DNA of 64,000 nt. It comes from Hofstenia miamia (lineage: Eukaryota > Xenacoelomorpha > Acoela). The stretch covers positions 783,126 through 847,125 of the forward strand of contig SCFE01000071.1 in the NCBI GenBank assembly GCA_004352715.1, written 5' to 3'. The notes beneath the pieces were generated by a model that was given only the letters and a program-made list of their open reading frames with translations, searched no databases and was not told the origin of the DNA. A program made the position numbers and the translations under genes. Below are positions 34,396 to 44,794 of this stretch, one piece after another. How positions within the stretch are numbered: the first letter of the stretch is position 1; each line of letters starts with the position of its first letter.

Positions 34396-35229
34396 GACTG
34401 GTCTGAAGAAAACAAACTTTCTTTAAATATTAAAAAATTTCAACTAATTGAATTTTCATATCTTAATAAAAACACAAAATTACAGTTTTTAGATCATCAA
34501 ATTTGTTTCTCACCGAAAGTAAAAGTTCTTGGGCTTATCGTTTCTCATAATTTATCTTGGAAATATCATATTAATGTTTTAAAATAAAATCGTGGACAAA
34601 TACCTTATTGAAGCTAAAACGATTGATACCGTTCAATACACACAGGAAAGTTAAATTGTAATTATATAATTCTATGATATTGTGTATGCTTCTGTGGTAT
34701 GGGATTCAAACCTGTCTATGCTTATTAGGCTTGAACAATTTCAACGTAGATGTACTCGCAATAACAATATATTGAAAGGCTGAAAATCTTAAAAATTTTT
34801 ACTTAATTCTTATAAATAACAATTAATGGATTTAATTTTTCTAAACAAGATTTTAAGAGAACGGAATAATTTTGATCTTTTAACCAACCTGTACTTCTCT
34901 GTTCCTCTCAGAACTGATTTAAGATCATCAAAAAATTGCTTTTAAGATGTTCACATATTTTAAAACAAACGACGTTATCTTTCTACTTTCATCGCATTTC
35001 ATATATGGCCAATTTTATTCATCTATATTCCAATATCAATCTATTATGTGTCAAGTATAAGAAAAACGTTTTAAAGAAATCCTTCATTAATGTAACCATT
35101 CGAACCTGGAACTCGCTACCTAAGGAAATTAAAAACATTGAAAAATTAAAATCCTTTAAAAAGCATTTAAAAATCTTCCTTAAGCCAAAATATATTTCTG
35201 GTAAATCATGGCTAAAATACAAATTTTAG
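34396..35229 (+). pseudogene. LINE reverse-transcriptase 3' fragment inserted in array
   Basis: Pieces in order: LVQDWSEENKLSLNIKKFQ, VKVLGLIVSHNLSWKYHI (the YLGxxxDxxLxWxxHI block), a frameshift to SWTNTLLKLKRLIPFNTHRK, YNSMILCMLLWYGIQTC, and the tail FINVTIRTWNSLPKEIKNIE ending at TAG 35229. This is the region downstream of the palm of a jockey/CR1-like LINE. There are several stops and shifts. It abuts the opposite-strand Tc1 fragment exactly, so it probably inserted into that transposon. Confidence 0.8.
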
Positions 35230-35965
35230 AACAATGGCTATACTATAACTTGGTATTAAAATAGTACTATAGTAATTTATCCATAGCCGGAAGATTTCTC
35301 TTTAAATTTATGTGAATTGTATATATGTGTTTTGTGAATTCAATTACGCTATTCAAATAAATTATCAGTTATTTAATTGTGAACATTTATTTGAATAAAG
35401 AATCTCTTATTTGCAAAAGGTGCACATAAAAAACAGCAATTGTATTGTCTTGCTTACTAGCATAAACGATTTTATATTTGACTTGTGCAAAACAGTTAGT
35501 TTCAAAATAAGTTATCTTTGGTATTTTAATATTTGGGCTGGCCAATGAATTGTGGCACGACTATATATATATATATATATATATANNNNNNNTATAATAT
35601 AATTTCTTCATTTAACTTTATAAGTTATATTGCACTTTAATTATATTCAAAATACTCGATAAATATTTGCATAAAAATTTATATATTTATATATATATAT
35701 ATTTCAAAAATAATTCATTAAAAAATTCTAGCATATTTTTAGTTACGCACTATAATAAAAGTCAAAACAAATATATTTTCAAATTATATATTGCTTTTAC
35801 AAACAGAAAATTGAAAAATTTGTAGTGAAATATATATTACTTCAAATTCTGTATGAAATTAAATTAAAATTATTGAAATTACCAAATTATTCGTTATTTA
35901 TCAACATAAAATATAACAATGTATAAATTGTATTTCTTACATTGTCGACATCGTTTAAAAAAATT

Positions 35966-36038
35966 CGACCCTGGCAGGACTCGAACCTGCAGTCTTCAAA
36001 TTAGGAGGCTGACGCCTTATCCATTAGGCCACAGGGCC
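35966..36038 (-). tRNA. tRNA-Arg(CCU), array copy 6, near-intact
   Basis: Differs from copy 1 by one base in the anticodon stem (closing pair C-T). Everything else, including the T-run terminator, is intact. Confidence 0.85.
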
Positions 36039-36361
36039 ACAAAATTTCAAATTTTTATACTAATATATTCTTTTTAATATCAGTCATGTAAATTCAAAGG
36101 TATCATATAAATTCTTCATTTAAATTTATAAATTATATTGCACTTTAATTATATTATAATACTCGAAAAATATTTGCATAAAAATTTATACATATATATA
36201 TATATATATATATATGAAAGTACAATTCATTAAAAAATTCTAGCATATCTAGTAATTACGCACTATATTAAAAGTCAAAGCATATATATTTTCAAATTAT
36301 ATTTTGCTTTTACAAACAGAAAATTGAAAAATTTGTAGTGAAATATATATTACTTCAATTT

Positions 36362-37185
36362 NNNNNNNNNNNNNNNNNNNNNNNNNNNNNNNNNNNNNNN
36401 NNNNNNNNNNNNNNNNNNNNNNNNNNNNNNNNNNNNNNNNNNNNNNNNNNNNNNNNNNNNNNNNNNNNNNNNNNNNNNNNNNNNNNNNNNNNNNNNNNNN
36501 NNNNNNNNNNNNNNNNNNNNNNNNNNNNNNNNNNNNNNNNNNNNNNNNNNNNNNNNNNNNNNNNNNNNNNNNNNNNNNNNNNNNNNNNNNNNNNNNNNNN
36601 NNNNNNNNNNNNNNNNNNNNNNNNNNNNNNNNNNNNNNNNNNNNNNNNNNNNNNNNNNNNNNNNNNNNNNNNNNNNNNNNNNNNNNNNNNNNNNNNNNNN
36701 NNNNNNNNNNNNNNNNNNNNNNNNNNNNNNNNNNNNNNNNNNNNNNNNNNNNNNNNNNNNNNNNNNNNNNNNNNNNNNNNNNNNNNNNNNNNNNNNNNNN
36801 NNNNNNNNNNNNNNNNNNNNNNNNNNNNNNNNNNNNNNNNNNNNNNNNNNNNNNNNNNNNNNNNNNNNNNNNNNNNNNNNNNNNNNNNNNNNNNNNNNNN
36901 NNNNNNNNNNNNNNNNNNNNNNNNNNNNNNNNNNNNNNNNNNNNNNNNNNNNNNNNNNNNNNNNNNNNNNNNNNNNNNNNNNNNNNNNNNNNNNNNNNNN
37001 NNNNNNNNNNNNNNNNNNNNNNNNNNNNNNNNNNNNNNNNNNNNNNNNNNNNNNNNNNNNNNNNNNNNNNNNNNNNNNNNNNNNNNNNNNNNNNNNNNNN
37101 NNNNNNNNNNNNNNNNNNNNNNNNNNNNNNNNNNNNNNNNNNNNNNNNNNNNNNNNNNNNNNNNNNNNNNNNNNNNNNNNNNNNN
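36362..37185. other. Assembly gap, 824 N, within the tRNA array
   Basis: Its length is not the 1,000-base placeholder, so it may be an estimate; it could hold one or two more units. Confidence 0.95.
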
Positions 37186-37310
37186 TTCAAATTCTGTATG
37201 AAATTAAATTAAAATTATTGAAATTACCAAATTATTCGTTATTTATCAACATAAAATATAACAATGTATAAATTGTATTTCTTACATTGTGGAAATGGTT
37301 TAAAAAAATT

Positions 37311-37383
37311 CAACCCTGGAAGGACTCGAACCTGCACTCTTCAACTTAGGAGGCTGACGCCTTATCCATTAAGCCTCAAGGAC
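37311..37383 (-). pseudogene. tRNA-Arg(CCU)-like relic, array copy 7
   Basis: Acceptor 5' strand GTCCTTG with mismatches, A box changed (GAGGCTTAATGG), T stem slightly altered; anticodon loop kept. Confidence 0.7.
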
Positions 37384-37630
37384 ACAAAATTTCCAATTTT
37401 TTATACTAATATATTCATTTTTAATATCAGTCATGCAAGTTCAAAGTTACAATACAATTTTTTTTGTTTAAATTTATAAGTTATATTTCACGAAATATAT
37501 ATTACTTCAAATTCTGTATGAAATTAAATAAAAATTATTGAAATTACCAAATTATTCGTTATTTATCAACATAAAATATAACAATGTATAAATTGTATTT
37601 CTTACATTGTCTACATGGTTTAAAAAAATT

Positions 37631-37703
37631 CGACCCTGGCATGACTCGAACCTGCTGTCTTCAAATTAGGAGCCTGACGCCTTATCCATTAGGCCACAAG
37701 GAC
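37631..37703 (-). pseudogene. tRNA-Arg(CCU)-like relic, array copy 8
   Basis: Acceptor mismatch (GTCCTTG), T-stem mismatch (CATGC) and a changed anticodon stem. It shares the GTCCTTG form with copies 7 and 9, so these three form a subfamily. Confidence 0.7.
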
Positions 37704-38145
37704 ACATAATTTCCAATTTTTTATACTAATATATTCTTTTTTAATATCAATCATGTAAATTCCAAGGTATCATATAATTTTTTCGTTAAATATATAAATA
37801 ATATTTCATTTTAATTATATTATAATTTTCGAAAAATATTTGCATAAAAATTTATATATTTATATATATATACATATATATTTGAAAATACAATTCATGA
37901 AAAAATTCTAGCATATCTAGTATTACGCACTATATTAAAAGTCAAAGCAAATATATTTTGTAATTATATATTGCTTTTACAAACAGAAAATTTAAAAATT
38001 TGTAGTGAAATATATATTACTTCAAATTCTGTATGAAATTAAATTAAAATTATTGAAATTACCAAATTATTCGTTATTTATCAACATAAAATATAACAAT
38101 GTATAAATTGTATTTCTTACATTGTGGAAATGGTTTAAAAAAATT

Positions 38146-38218
38146 CGACCCTGGCATGATTCGAACCTGCTGTCTTAAAATTAGGAGGCTGACGCCTTAT
38201 CCATTAAGCCTCAAGGAC
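38146..38218 (-). pseudogene. tRNA-Arg(CCU)-like relic, array copy 9
   Basis: B box altered (TTCGAATCA), T stem mispaired, acceptor GTCCTTG; anticodon CCT kept. Confidence 0.7.
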
Positions 38219-38456
38219 ACAAAATTTCCAATTTTTTATACTAATATATTCATTTTTAATATCAGTCATGCAAGTTCAAAGTTACAATACAATTTTTTTT
38301 ATTTAAATTTATAAGTTATATTTCACTTTAATTATATTCAAAATACTCGAAAAATATTTGCATAGAAATTTTTTGAAATTTCCAAATTATTCGTTATTTG
38401 TCAACATAAAATATAACAATGCATAAATTTTATTTCTTACATTGTCGACATCGTTT

Positions 38457-38463
38457 AAAAAAA
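38457..38463 (-). terminator. Pol III T7 terminator of tRNA copy 10
   Basis: T7 on the minus strand three bases past the tRNA 3' end. Confidence 0.85.
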
Positions 38464-38465
38464 TT

Positions 38466-38538
38466 CGACCCTGGCAGGACTCGAACCTGCAGTCTTCAAC
38501 TTAGGAGGCTGACGCCTTATCCATTAGGCCACAGGGCC
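38466..38538 (-). tRNA. tRNA-Arg(CCU), array copy 10, intact
   Basis: Identical over 73 nt to copies 1 and 5. It sits in a short 320-bp unit that lacks most of the AT-rich part. Confidence 0.95.
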
Positions 38539-38978
38539 ACAAAATTTCGAATTTTTATACTAATATATTCCTTTTTAATATCAGTCATGTAAATTCAAAT
38601 GTATAATATAATTTCTTCATTTAAATTTATAAATTATATTGCACTTTAATTATATTCAAAATACTCGAAAAATATTTGCATAAAAATTTATATATTTATA
38701 TATATATATATATATTTGAAAAATAATTCATTAAAAAATTCTAGCATATTTTTAGTTACGCACTATATTAAAAGTCAAAGCAAATATATTTTCAAATTAT
38801 ATATTGCTTTTACAAACAGAAAATTTAAAATTTTGTAGTGAAATATATATTAATTCAAATTCTGTATGAAATTAATTTAAAATTATTGAAATTACCAAAT
38901 TATTCGTTATTTATCAACATAAAATATAACAATGTATAAATTGTATTTCTTACATTGTCGACATCGTTTAAAAAAATT

Positions 38979-39051
38979 CGACCCTGGAAGGACTCGAACC
39001 TGCAGTCTTCAACTTAGGAGGCTGACGCCTTATCCATTAGGCCACAGGGCA
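38979..39051 (-). tRNA. tRNA-Arg(CCU), array copy 11, two mismatches
   Basis: Position 1 is T (mismatch with C72) and there is one T-stem mismatch (CCTTC). Anticodon arm and boxes are intact. Function is doubtful. Confidence 0.6.
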
Positions 39052-39115
39052 ACAACAATTCAAATTTTTTGCACTTTAATTATATTGAAAATACTCGAAA
39101 AATATTTGCCTAAAA

Positions 39116-39155
<40 letters not shown>

Positions 39156-39208
39156 CATTAAAAAATTCTAGCATATTTTTAGTTACGCACTATATTAAAA
39201 GTCAAAGC

Positions 39209-40208
39209 NNNNNNNNNNNNNNNNNNNNNNNNNNNNNNNNNNNNNNNNNNNNNNNNNNNNNNNNNNNNNNNNNNNNNNNNNNNNNNNNNNNNNNNNNNNN
39301 NNNNNNNNNNNNNNNNNNNNNNNNNNNNNNNNNNNNNNNNNNNNNNNNNNNNNNNNNNNNNNNNNNNNNNNNNNNNNNNNNNNNNNNNNNNNNNNNNNNN
39401 NNNNNNNNNNNNNNNNNNNNNNNNNNNNNNNNNNNNNNNNNNNNNNNNNNNNNNNNNNNNNNNNNNNNNNNNNNNNNNNNNNNNNNNNNNNNNNNNNNNN
39501 NNNNNNNNNNNNNNNNNNNNNNNNNNNNNNNNNNNNNNNNNNNNNNNNNNNNNNNNNNNNNNNNNNNNNNNNNNNNNNNNNNNNNNNNNNNNNNNNNNNN
39601 NNNNNNNNNNNNNNNNNNNNNNNNNNNNNNNNNNNNNNNNNNNNNNNNNNNNNNNNNNNNNNNNNNNNNNNNNNNNNNNNNNNNNNNNNNNNNNNNNNNN
39701 NNNNNNNNNNNNNNNNNNNNNNNNNNNNNNNNNNNNNNNNNNNNNNNNNNNNNNNNNNNNNNNNNNNNNNNNNNNNNNNNNNNNNNNNNNNNNNNNNNNN
39801 NNNNNNNNNNNNNNNNNNNNNNNNNNNNNNNNNNNNNNNNNNNNNNNNNNNNNNNNNNNNNNNNNNNNNNNNNNNNNNNNNNNNNNNNNNNNNNNNNNNN
39901 NNNNNNNNNNNNNNNNNNNNNNNNNNNNNNNNNNNNNNNNNNNNNNNNNNNNNNNNNNNNNNNNNNNNNNNNNNNNNNNNNNNNNNNNNNNNNNNNNNNN
40001 NNNNNNNNNNNNNNNNNNNNNNNNNNNNNNNNNNNNNNNNNNNNNNNNNNNNNNNNNNNNNNNNNNNNNNNNNNNNNNNNNNNNNNNNNNNNNNNNNNNN
40101 NNNNNNNNNNNNNNNNNNNNNNNNNNNNNNNNNNNNNNNNNNNNNNNNNNNNNNNNNNNNNNNNNNNNNNNNNNNNNNNNNNNNNNNNNNNNNNNNNNNN
40201 NNNNNNNN
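39209..40208. other. Assembly gap, 1,000 N, at array right end
   Basis: Placeholder gap. The array runs into it, so its true extent is unknown. Confidence 0.99.
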
Positions 40209-40226
40209 ATATATATATATATATAT

Positions 40227-41616
40227 TCTATTTATATTGTGTTATAAATGAACATAAAATGAACATTTTTTGATTCTAGAATTGGCGTCTTTGATTTTAT
40301 TGAAACTTTTATGTATTGAGAAAAATTTGAAGCTGCTTTCTGTGTTTGAAAAGCATTTTAAGTTGTGTAAATCTAAGAGATTTGAATATTCTCTTAAACG
40401 CCAATTCGTTTTTGATTTTACTATTTTGAATCAGTAATTGTGTTAATTGAGGTGTTGATTATAGTGTTCCCAGTGATAGAAAAACAGAATTCCTATTAAA
40501 CTTAATTGATAAATTAACAAGTGGCAATGCATCAAAATAATGCTCGTCTAAACGCAATTTCATCAAATTGATGTACATCAAAAAGACGCTCGTCTGAACG
40601 CTCCCAAATTTTGACTGATGAATAAAAAATGCATACATCAAAAAGATGCTCGTCCGAACGCACTTTCATGAAAAGATGCGCATCAAAAGGTTCTCGTCTG
40701 AAGGCAGGCTCCCTTTCAGAATAAAACTGAATTGAATTGCTAACTGCCTCGTTCAAATTTGAAAGAATTTAATACATTTGCTTGATGTGATTATGAAGAG
40801 CGTCTTGTTTTGTAAAATTTTAAAGAAATTTTCAACATTTATTGGTCTTTGCTGGCTTTGCTGAAATACCTTAAAATTTAAAGAAAAAAATCAGTTTGCA
40901 AATAGCTTTTACTTGGTGATAGAAAGAAATATTGAAGCATTGTGTTTATTGTTACCATTGATATATGCAATTTCAGCAAATCATCGCTCTAAACACTCAT
41001 TTGTGAATTACTAACATAATAACCTTGAAGTTTTTTTGAAAAGTATAGTAATTATAAAAAAATTGCGAGCAATTTGTTTTATAATATATGTAAAACGATG
41101 GCAAAGTTTAAAAAAGGGATAAAATCTTTATAACATCACATGCAAGGAATGGGTTAGAAAGATCATTTTTAAAACTTCAAAATTTTCAACAAACTCAGCC
41201 ACAACAATACGCTTTAATAAAAATTTTCAGCATTATAGTAAAGTAGGTTTCCCAATAAACCTATGCATGCCCCAAAATTTTAAAATTGGCTAACAGGCTT
41301 GGAGAAACTTCTTTGTAAATGTTGAAAAACCGATGTCAGGCTGTTTAAGGCTAAAACTATATTTCACTCAGGCACAAAGCTAGTTTATTCCAAGTTCTTT
41401 AGCGTTAAATCTTTCGGATGTTCAAAATTTTCACCTTTATTTTGATTTTTATTCCGCCAATCTTTGTAATGATTGAAGCCATTTTTTAACAACAATGCTG
41501 TTTCTGAATATGAATTTGTTGAATGAATTATCTTATTTGAATGTAATGAATGTAAATTTTGGAAGGTAATGCACCTGCATGCTTAGTCATTACATATATA
41601 TATATATATATATAAA
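40227..41616. other. No gene seen
   Basis: AT-rich except for the repeat at 40529-40704; it ends in (TA)n at about 41593-41614. Confidence 0.6.
40529..40704 (+). repeat. Four direct copies of the MITE end motif
   Basis: CATCAAAAAGANGCTCGTCT-GAACGC-type monomers (26-27 bases) occur four times in the same orientation, at about 40529, 40567, 40635 and 40681, with irregular spacers. They match the ends and centre of the MITE at 29496-29637, but here no inverted partner is seen. Confidence 0.75.
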
Positions 41617-42616
41617 NNNNNNNNNNNNNNNNNNNNNNNNNNNNNNNNNNNNNNNNNNNNNNNNNNNNNNNNNNNNNNNNNNNNNNNNNNNNNNNNNNNN
41701 NNNNNNNNNNNNNNNNNNNNNNNNNNNNNNNNNNNNNNNNNNNNNNNNNNNNNNNNNNNNNNNNNNNNNNNNNNNNNNNNNNNNNNNNNNNNNNNNNNNN
41801 NNNNNNNNNNNNNNNNNNNNNNNNNNNNNNNNNNNNNNNNNNNNNNNNNNNNNNNNNNNNNNNNNNNNNNNNNNNNNNNNNNNNNNNNNNNNNNNNNNNN
41901 NNNNNNNNNNNNNNNNNNNNNNNNNNNNNNNNNNNNNNNNNNNNNNNNNNNNNNNNNNNNNNNNNNNNNNNNNNNNNNNNNNNNNNNNNNNNNNNNNNNN
42001 NNNNNNNNNNNNNNNNNNNNNNNNNNNNNNNNNNNNNNNNNNNNNNNNNNNNNNNNNNNNNNNNNNNNNNNNNNNNNNNNNNNNNNNNNNNNNNNNNNNN
42101 NNNNNNNNNNNNNNNNNNNNNNNNNNNNNNNNNNNNNNNNNNNNNNNNNNNNNNNNNNNNNNNNNNNNNNNNNNNNNNNNNNNNNNNNNNNNNNNNNNNN
42201 NNNNNNNNNNNNNNNNNNNNNNNNNNNNNNNNNNNNNNNNNNNNNNNNNNNNNNNNNNNNNNNNNNNNNNNNNNNNNNNNNNNNNNNNNNNNNNNNNNNN
42301 NNNNNNNNNNNNNNNNNNNNNNNNNNNNNNNNNNNNNNNNNNNNNNNNNNNNNNNNNNNNNNNNNNNNNNNNNNNNNNNNNNNNNNNNNNNNNNNNNNNN
42401 NNNNNNNNNNNNNNNNNNNNNNNNNNNNNNNNNNNNNNNNNNNNNNNNNNNNNNNNNNNNNNNNNNNNNNNNNNNNNNNNNNNNNNNNNNNNNNNNNNNN
42501 NNNNNNNNNNNNNNNNNNNNNNNNNNNNNNNNNNNNNNNNNNNNNNNNNNNNNNNNNNNNNNNNNNNNNNNNNNNNNNNNNNNNNNNNNNNNNNNNNNNN
42601 NNNNNNNNNNNNNNNN
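41617..42616. other. Assembly gap, 1,000 N
   Basis: Hides the promoter of the first P450 gene. The equivalent upstream sequence may survive next to the pseudogene (13860-13905). Confidence 0.99.
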
Positions 42617-42642
42617 TATAAACACGTTTCTAAACATAAATC

Positions 42643-44268
42643 ATGGTAAGTATATTTCAGTTCGAGTGGATATATATATACATAGTTTTTAATTATGACC
42701 TTTGTATTTAGATATTTTTCCATTTCTCTCATCAATAGTTAAAGAAAACCCGAAGGTTGCATTGGCTAGTGCGGCTGCAACTGGACTGAGCGTTGTATGG
42801 TGGCGCCATTATTTATGGAAAAAGAAACTACCGCCAATGATAGGGTACACTCTGCCCTATATTGGAAATATAGATTTTATCAAACGCGGATTCTTCCGAG
42901 CAAACTTTGCTAAGTATATTATAAATGAATCAAAAGAATTGAAATCAGATGTGATTTCTGTATACATGTTTGGAACTCTTTTTGTGTTTTGTGTTAGTTG
43001 CGAATCAATACGGAAATGTATGATAGACAATGGTGCTCATACCTCAGGCAGATTTCAAGTAGTTCCTGTTGATGAGAAAATTTTTGCTTCTTTAAGAGGA
43101 GTCACTAACTCAGAAGGCACTGTATGGCAGACACACAGGCAAGTTATCGTGAGAGCGCTTAAAGATCTTGGTGTTGGCTCAAACAAACTTTTTGAAAGTG
43201 TAAGTGTTTTACCTACTAATTTTTATGATATTATTTTGCTAATTTGACTTATAAAGCCTTGCTTAGATTTGTGAAGAGTCACGGCACTTGATTGAAAATA
43301 TATCTAAAATGGATGATCCCAAGCAACTGAAGAAATACTTTCAACACGCATCAGGTGGAATGATATCCCAATTTAGCTTTGGTCACCGAATCGAAGATGC
43401 TAGCATCCAAGAAGCTATGTTTAACAACAGTGATGAATTAGCAAAATTGTTAGTGAAGTTTGATGTTAAGAAGTACATTCCTGGTCTTAAATCTGATCTT
43501 GATAAAGCAATGGAGCGATATCTAATGCCTTGTATAAAATATATTAAAAATGAAATTTTGATTCATTTAAGGAATCAATCCGAAGGAGGAGGAGATGACT
43601 TAATATCAATCATGCTTGAAAAGCGAAAAGTATTATCAGAATATTTGAAGGATGATGATATTGTTGCTATAGTTTTAGAGTTATACAATGCTGGAACAAG
43701 CAGTACAGCTGAAACAATGTTTTGGGCAATCTATCACTTAAGAAACAATACTAAAATACAAGATGAAGTTAGAAAAGAGATTAGTGACGTTTTAGGTACA
43801 CGACCGTTAGAATACAAAGACATAGAACATCTTCCAAAACTAAACGCGCTTATAAACGAAACCTTAAGATTCACGCCTGTTGTTGAAGCTGGTGCACCCC
43901 ATAAGGCTACTGCTGATTTTAAACTAAATGATTATCTTATTCCAAAGAACTCTTTTGTGGTTGGAATACAATATGAACCACTGCATGATTCGCGCTATTG
44001 GAAATACCCTAATAAATTCAGGATTGAAAACTTTCTCAATGATGATAAAACAAAGTTTGAACCACATCACATGTATTCAGTTGAATTTGGAGAAGGTCCT
44101 CGCAAATGTCTCGGTGAAAAATTGGCGCGGATGCAACTATTGATATACACCAGCACTATTTTACAAAACTTTGAAATTGCTCATCATGATAATTGGAAGA
44201 ATTATGATGAAACACATGATCTTGGCATGATGAAGGAGCTCGGTGTGAAGTTTGTTCCAATTATGTAA
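42643..44268 (+). CDS. Cytochrome P450, CYP2-clan-like (complete)
   Basis: Microsomal haem monooxygenase; substrate unknown. Proposed exons: 42643-42649 (ATGGTAA), 42712-43199, 43267-44268, with introns of 62 bp (GTATAT...TTTAG) and 67 bp (GTAAGT...CTTAG, phase 0), giving 498 aa, normal for a P450. The second junction is secure: it joins LFES to ICEESRHL. The 7-base first coding exon is a proposal; it is the only nearby ATG I found giving the right phase, and the long open frame itself starts at a TTG. Visible: N-terminal anchor (VALASAAATGLSVVWW) then a basic/proline hinge (WKKKLPP), C-helix WQTHR (141-145), I-helix AGTSST (307-312), ETLR (363-366), FRIENF, and haem loop FGEGPRKCLG with Cys446. 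All key residues are present. The next gene is a close paralogue in tandem. Confidence 0.93.
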
Positions 44269-44400
44269 TGATAAGTTTCATTGATAATATATTATTACAA
44301 AAATATTTCTTCTCTTAACTTCACTAAACTAAAAAAAGAAATTATTATTGATTAGTCTCTAGTTTTAATATAAAAATTTTTCCACATTTAAGTGAGCCAG

Positions 44401-44431
<31 letters not shown>

Positions 44432-44794
44432 TATATATATATGTACATACATCGATTGCATATTGTATAAGTTAGGTTTAGCGAATCTTAAGTCATTCAA
44501 ATTTGACATTTGAAATCAATGCAACTGAGCAAACCATTTCCGACCATAACTGTTTGTATACCAAGTTCTTTTCAAATACAATTTTGAATACTACAATGAA
44601 TTAAGTTTACATCATAGTTATTGACCACTGATCTAGTGCATTTACGACAGCCTGTGAAGTTTAATACTCAAAATTATGTTTGTAAATTATTTATCTATCT
44701 TGCACTCGCAAAGTAATAAAACGTACATGAAAAGTTAAGAAAGGCAATAATTTATTTAAAGGTAAATATTTATAAATTACGCAGATGCTTCTTC
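44269..44794. other. Intergenic, (TA)n at 44401-44442
   Basis: 3' flank of the first P450. No AATAAA was found near the stop. The last part begins the segment that is repeated at 46475. Confidence 0.7.

Larger units (their letters stand above)
31600..39208 (-). repeat. Tandem array of ~0.5-kb units, each with a tRNA-Arg(CCU) gene or relic
   Basis: The unit, read on the plus strand, is: GCATAAAAATTTATATA plus (TA)n, TTCATTAAAAAATTCTAGC, TTACGCACTATATTAAAAG, TTGCTTTTACAAACAGAAAA, TTATTCGTTATTTATCAAC, a tRNA (antisense), then TACTAATATATTC and ATTGCACTTTAATTATATTC. Start-to-start distances of neighbouring tRNAs are 585, 502, 391, 505, 320, 515, 320 and 513, leaving out the intervals interrupted by inserted elements or N gaps. 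All 11 tRNAs face the same way. An inserted Tc1/LINE block (34149-35575) and two gaps break the array; the right end continues into the gap at 39209. Units vary in length mainly by deletion of the AT-rich part. Confidence 0.95.

Noticed and set aside
31910-39051. CRISPR-like regular array
   Set aside because: Repeats are ~0.5-kb satellite units with tRNAs, not short repeats with unique spacers, and the genome is eukaryotic.
32448-39171. Repeated small ORFs beginning MYKLYFLHC and containing RTRTCSLQLRRLTPYPLG
   Set aside because: They are antisense translations of the tRNA-Arg genes plus the conserved unit flank; each occurs exactly at a tRNA copy.
43928-44143. Alternative-frame ORFs inside the P450 exons (also 48088-48303)
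   Set aside because: Shadows of the P450 coding frame.
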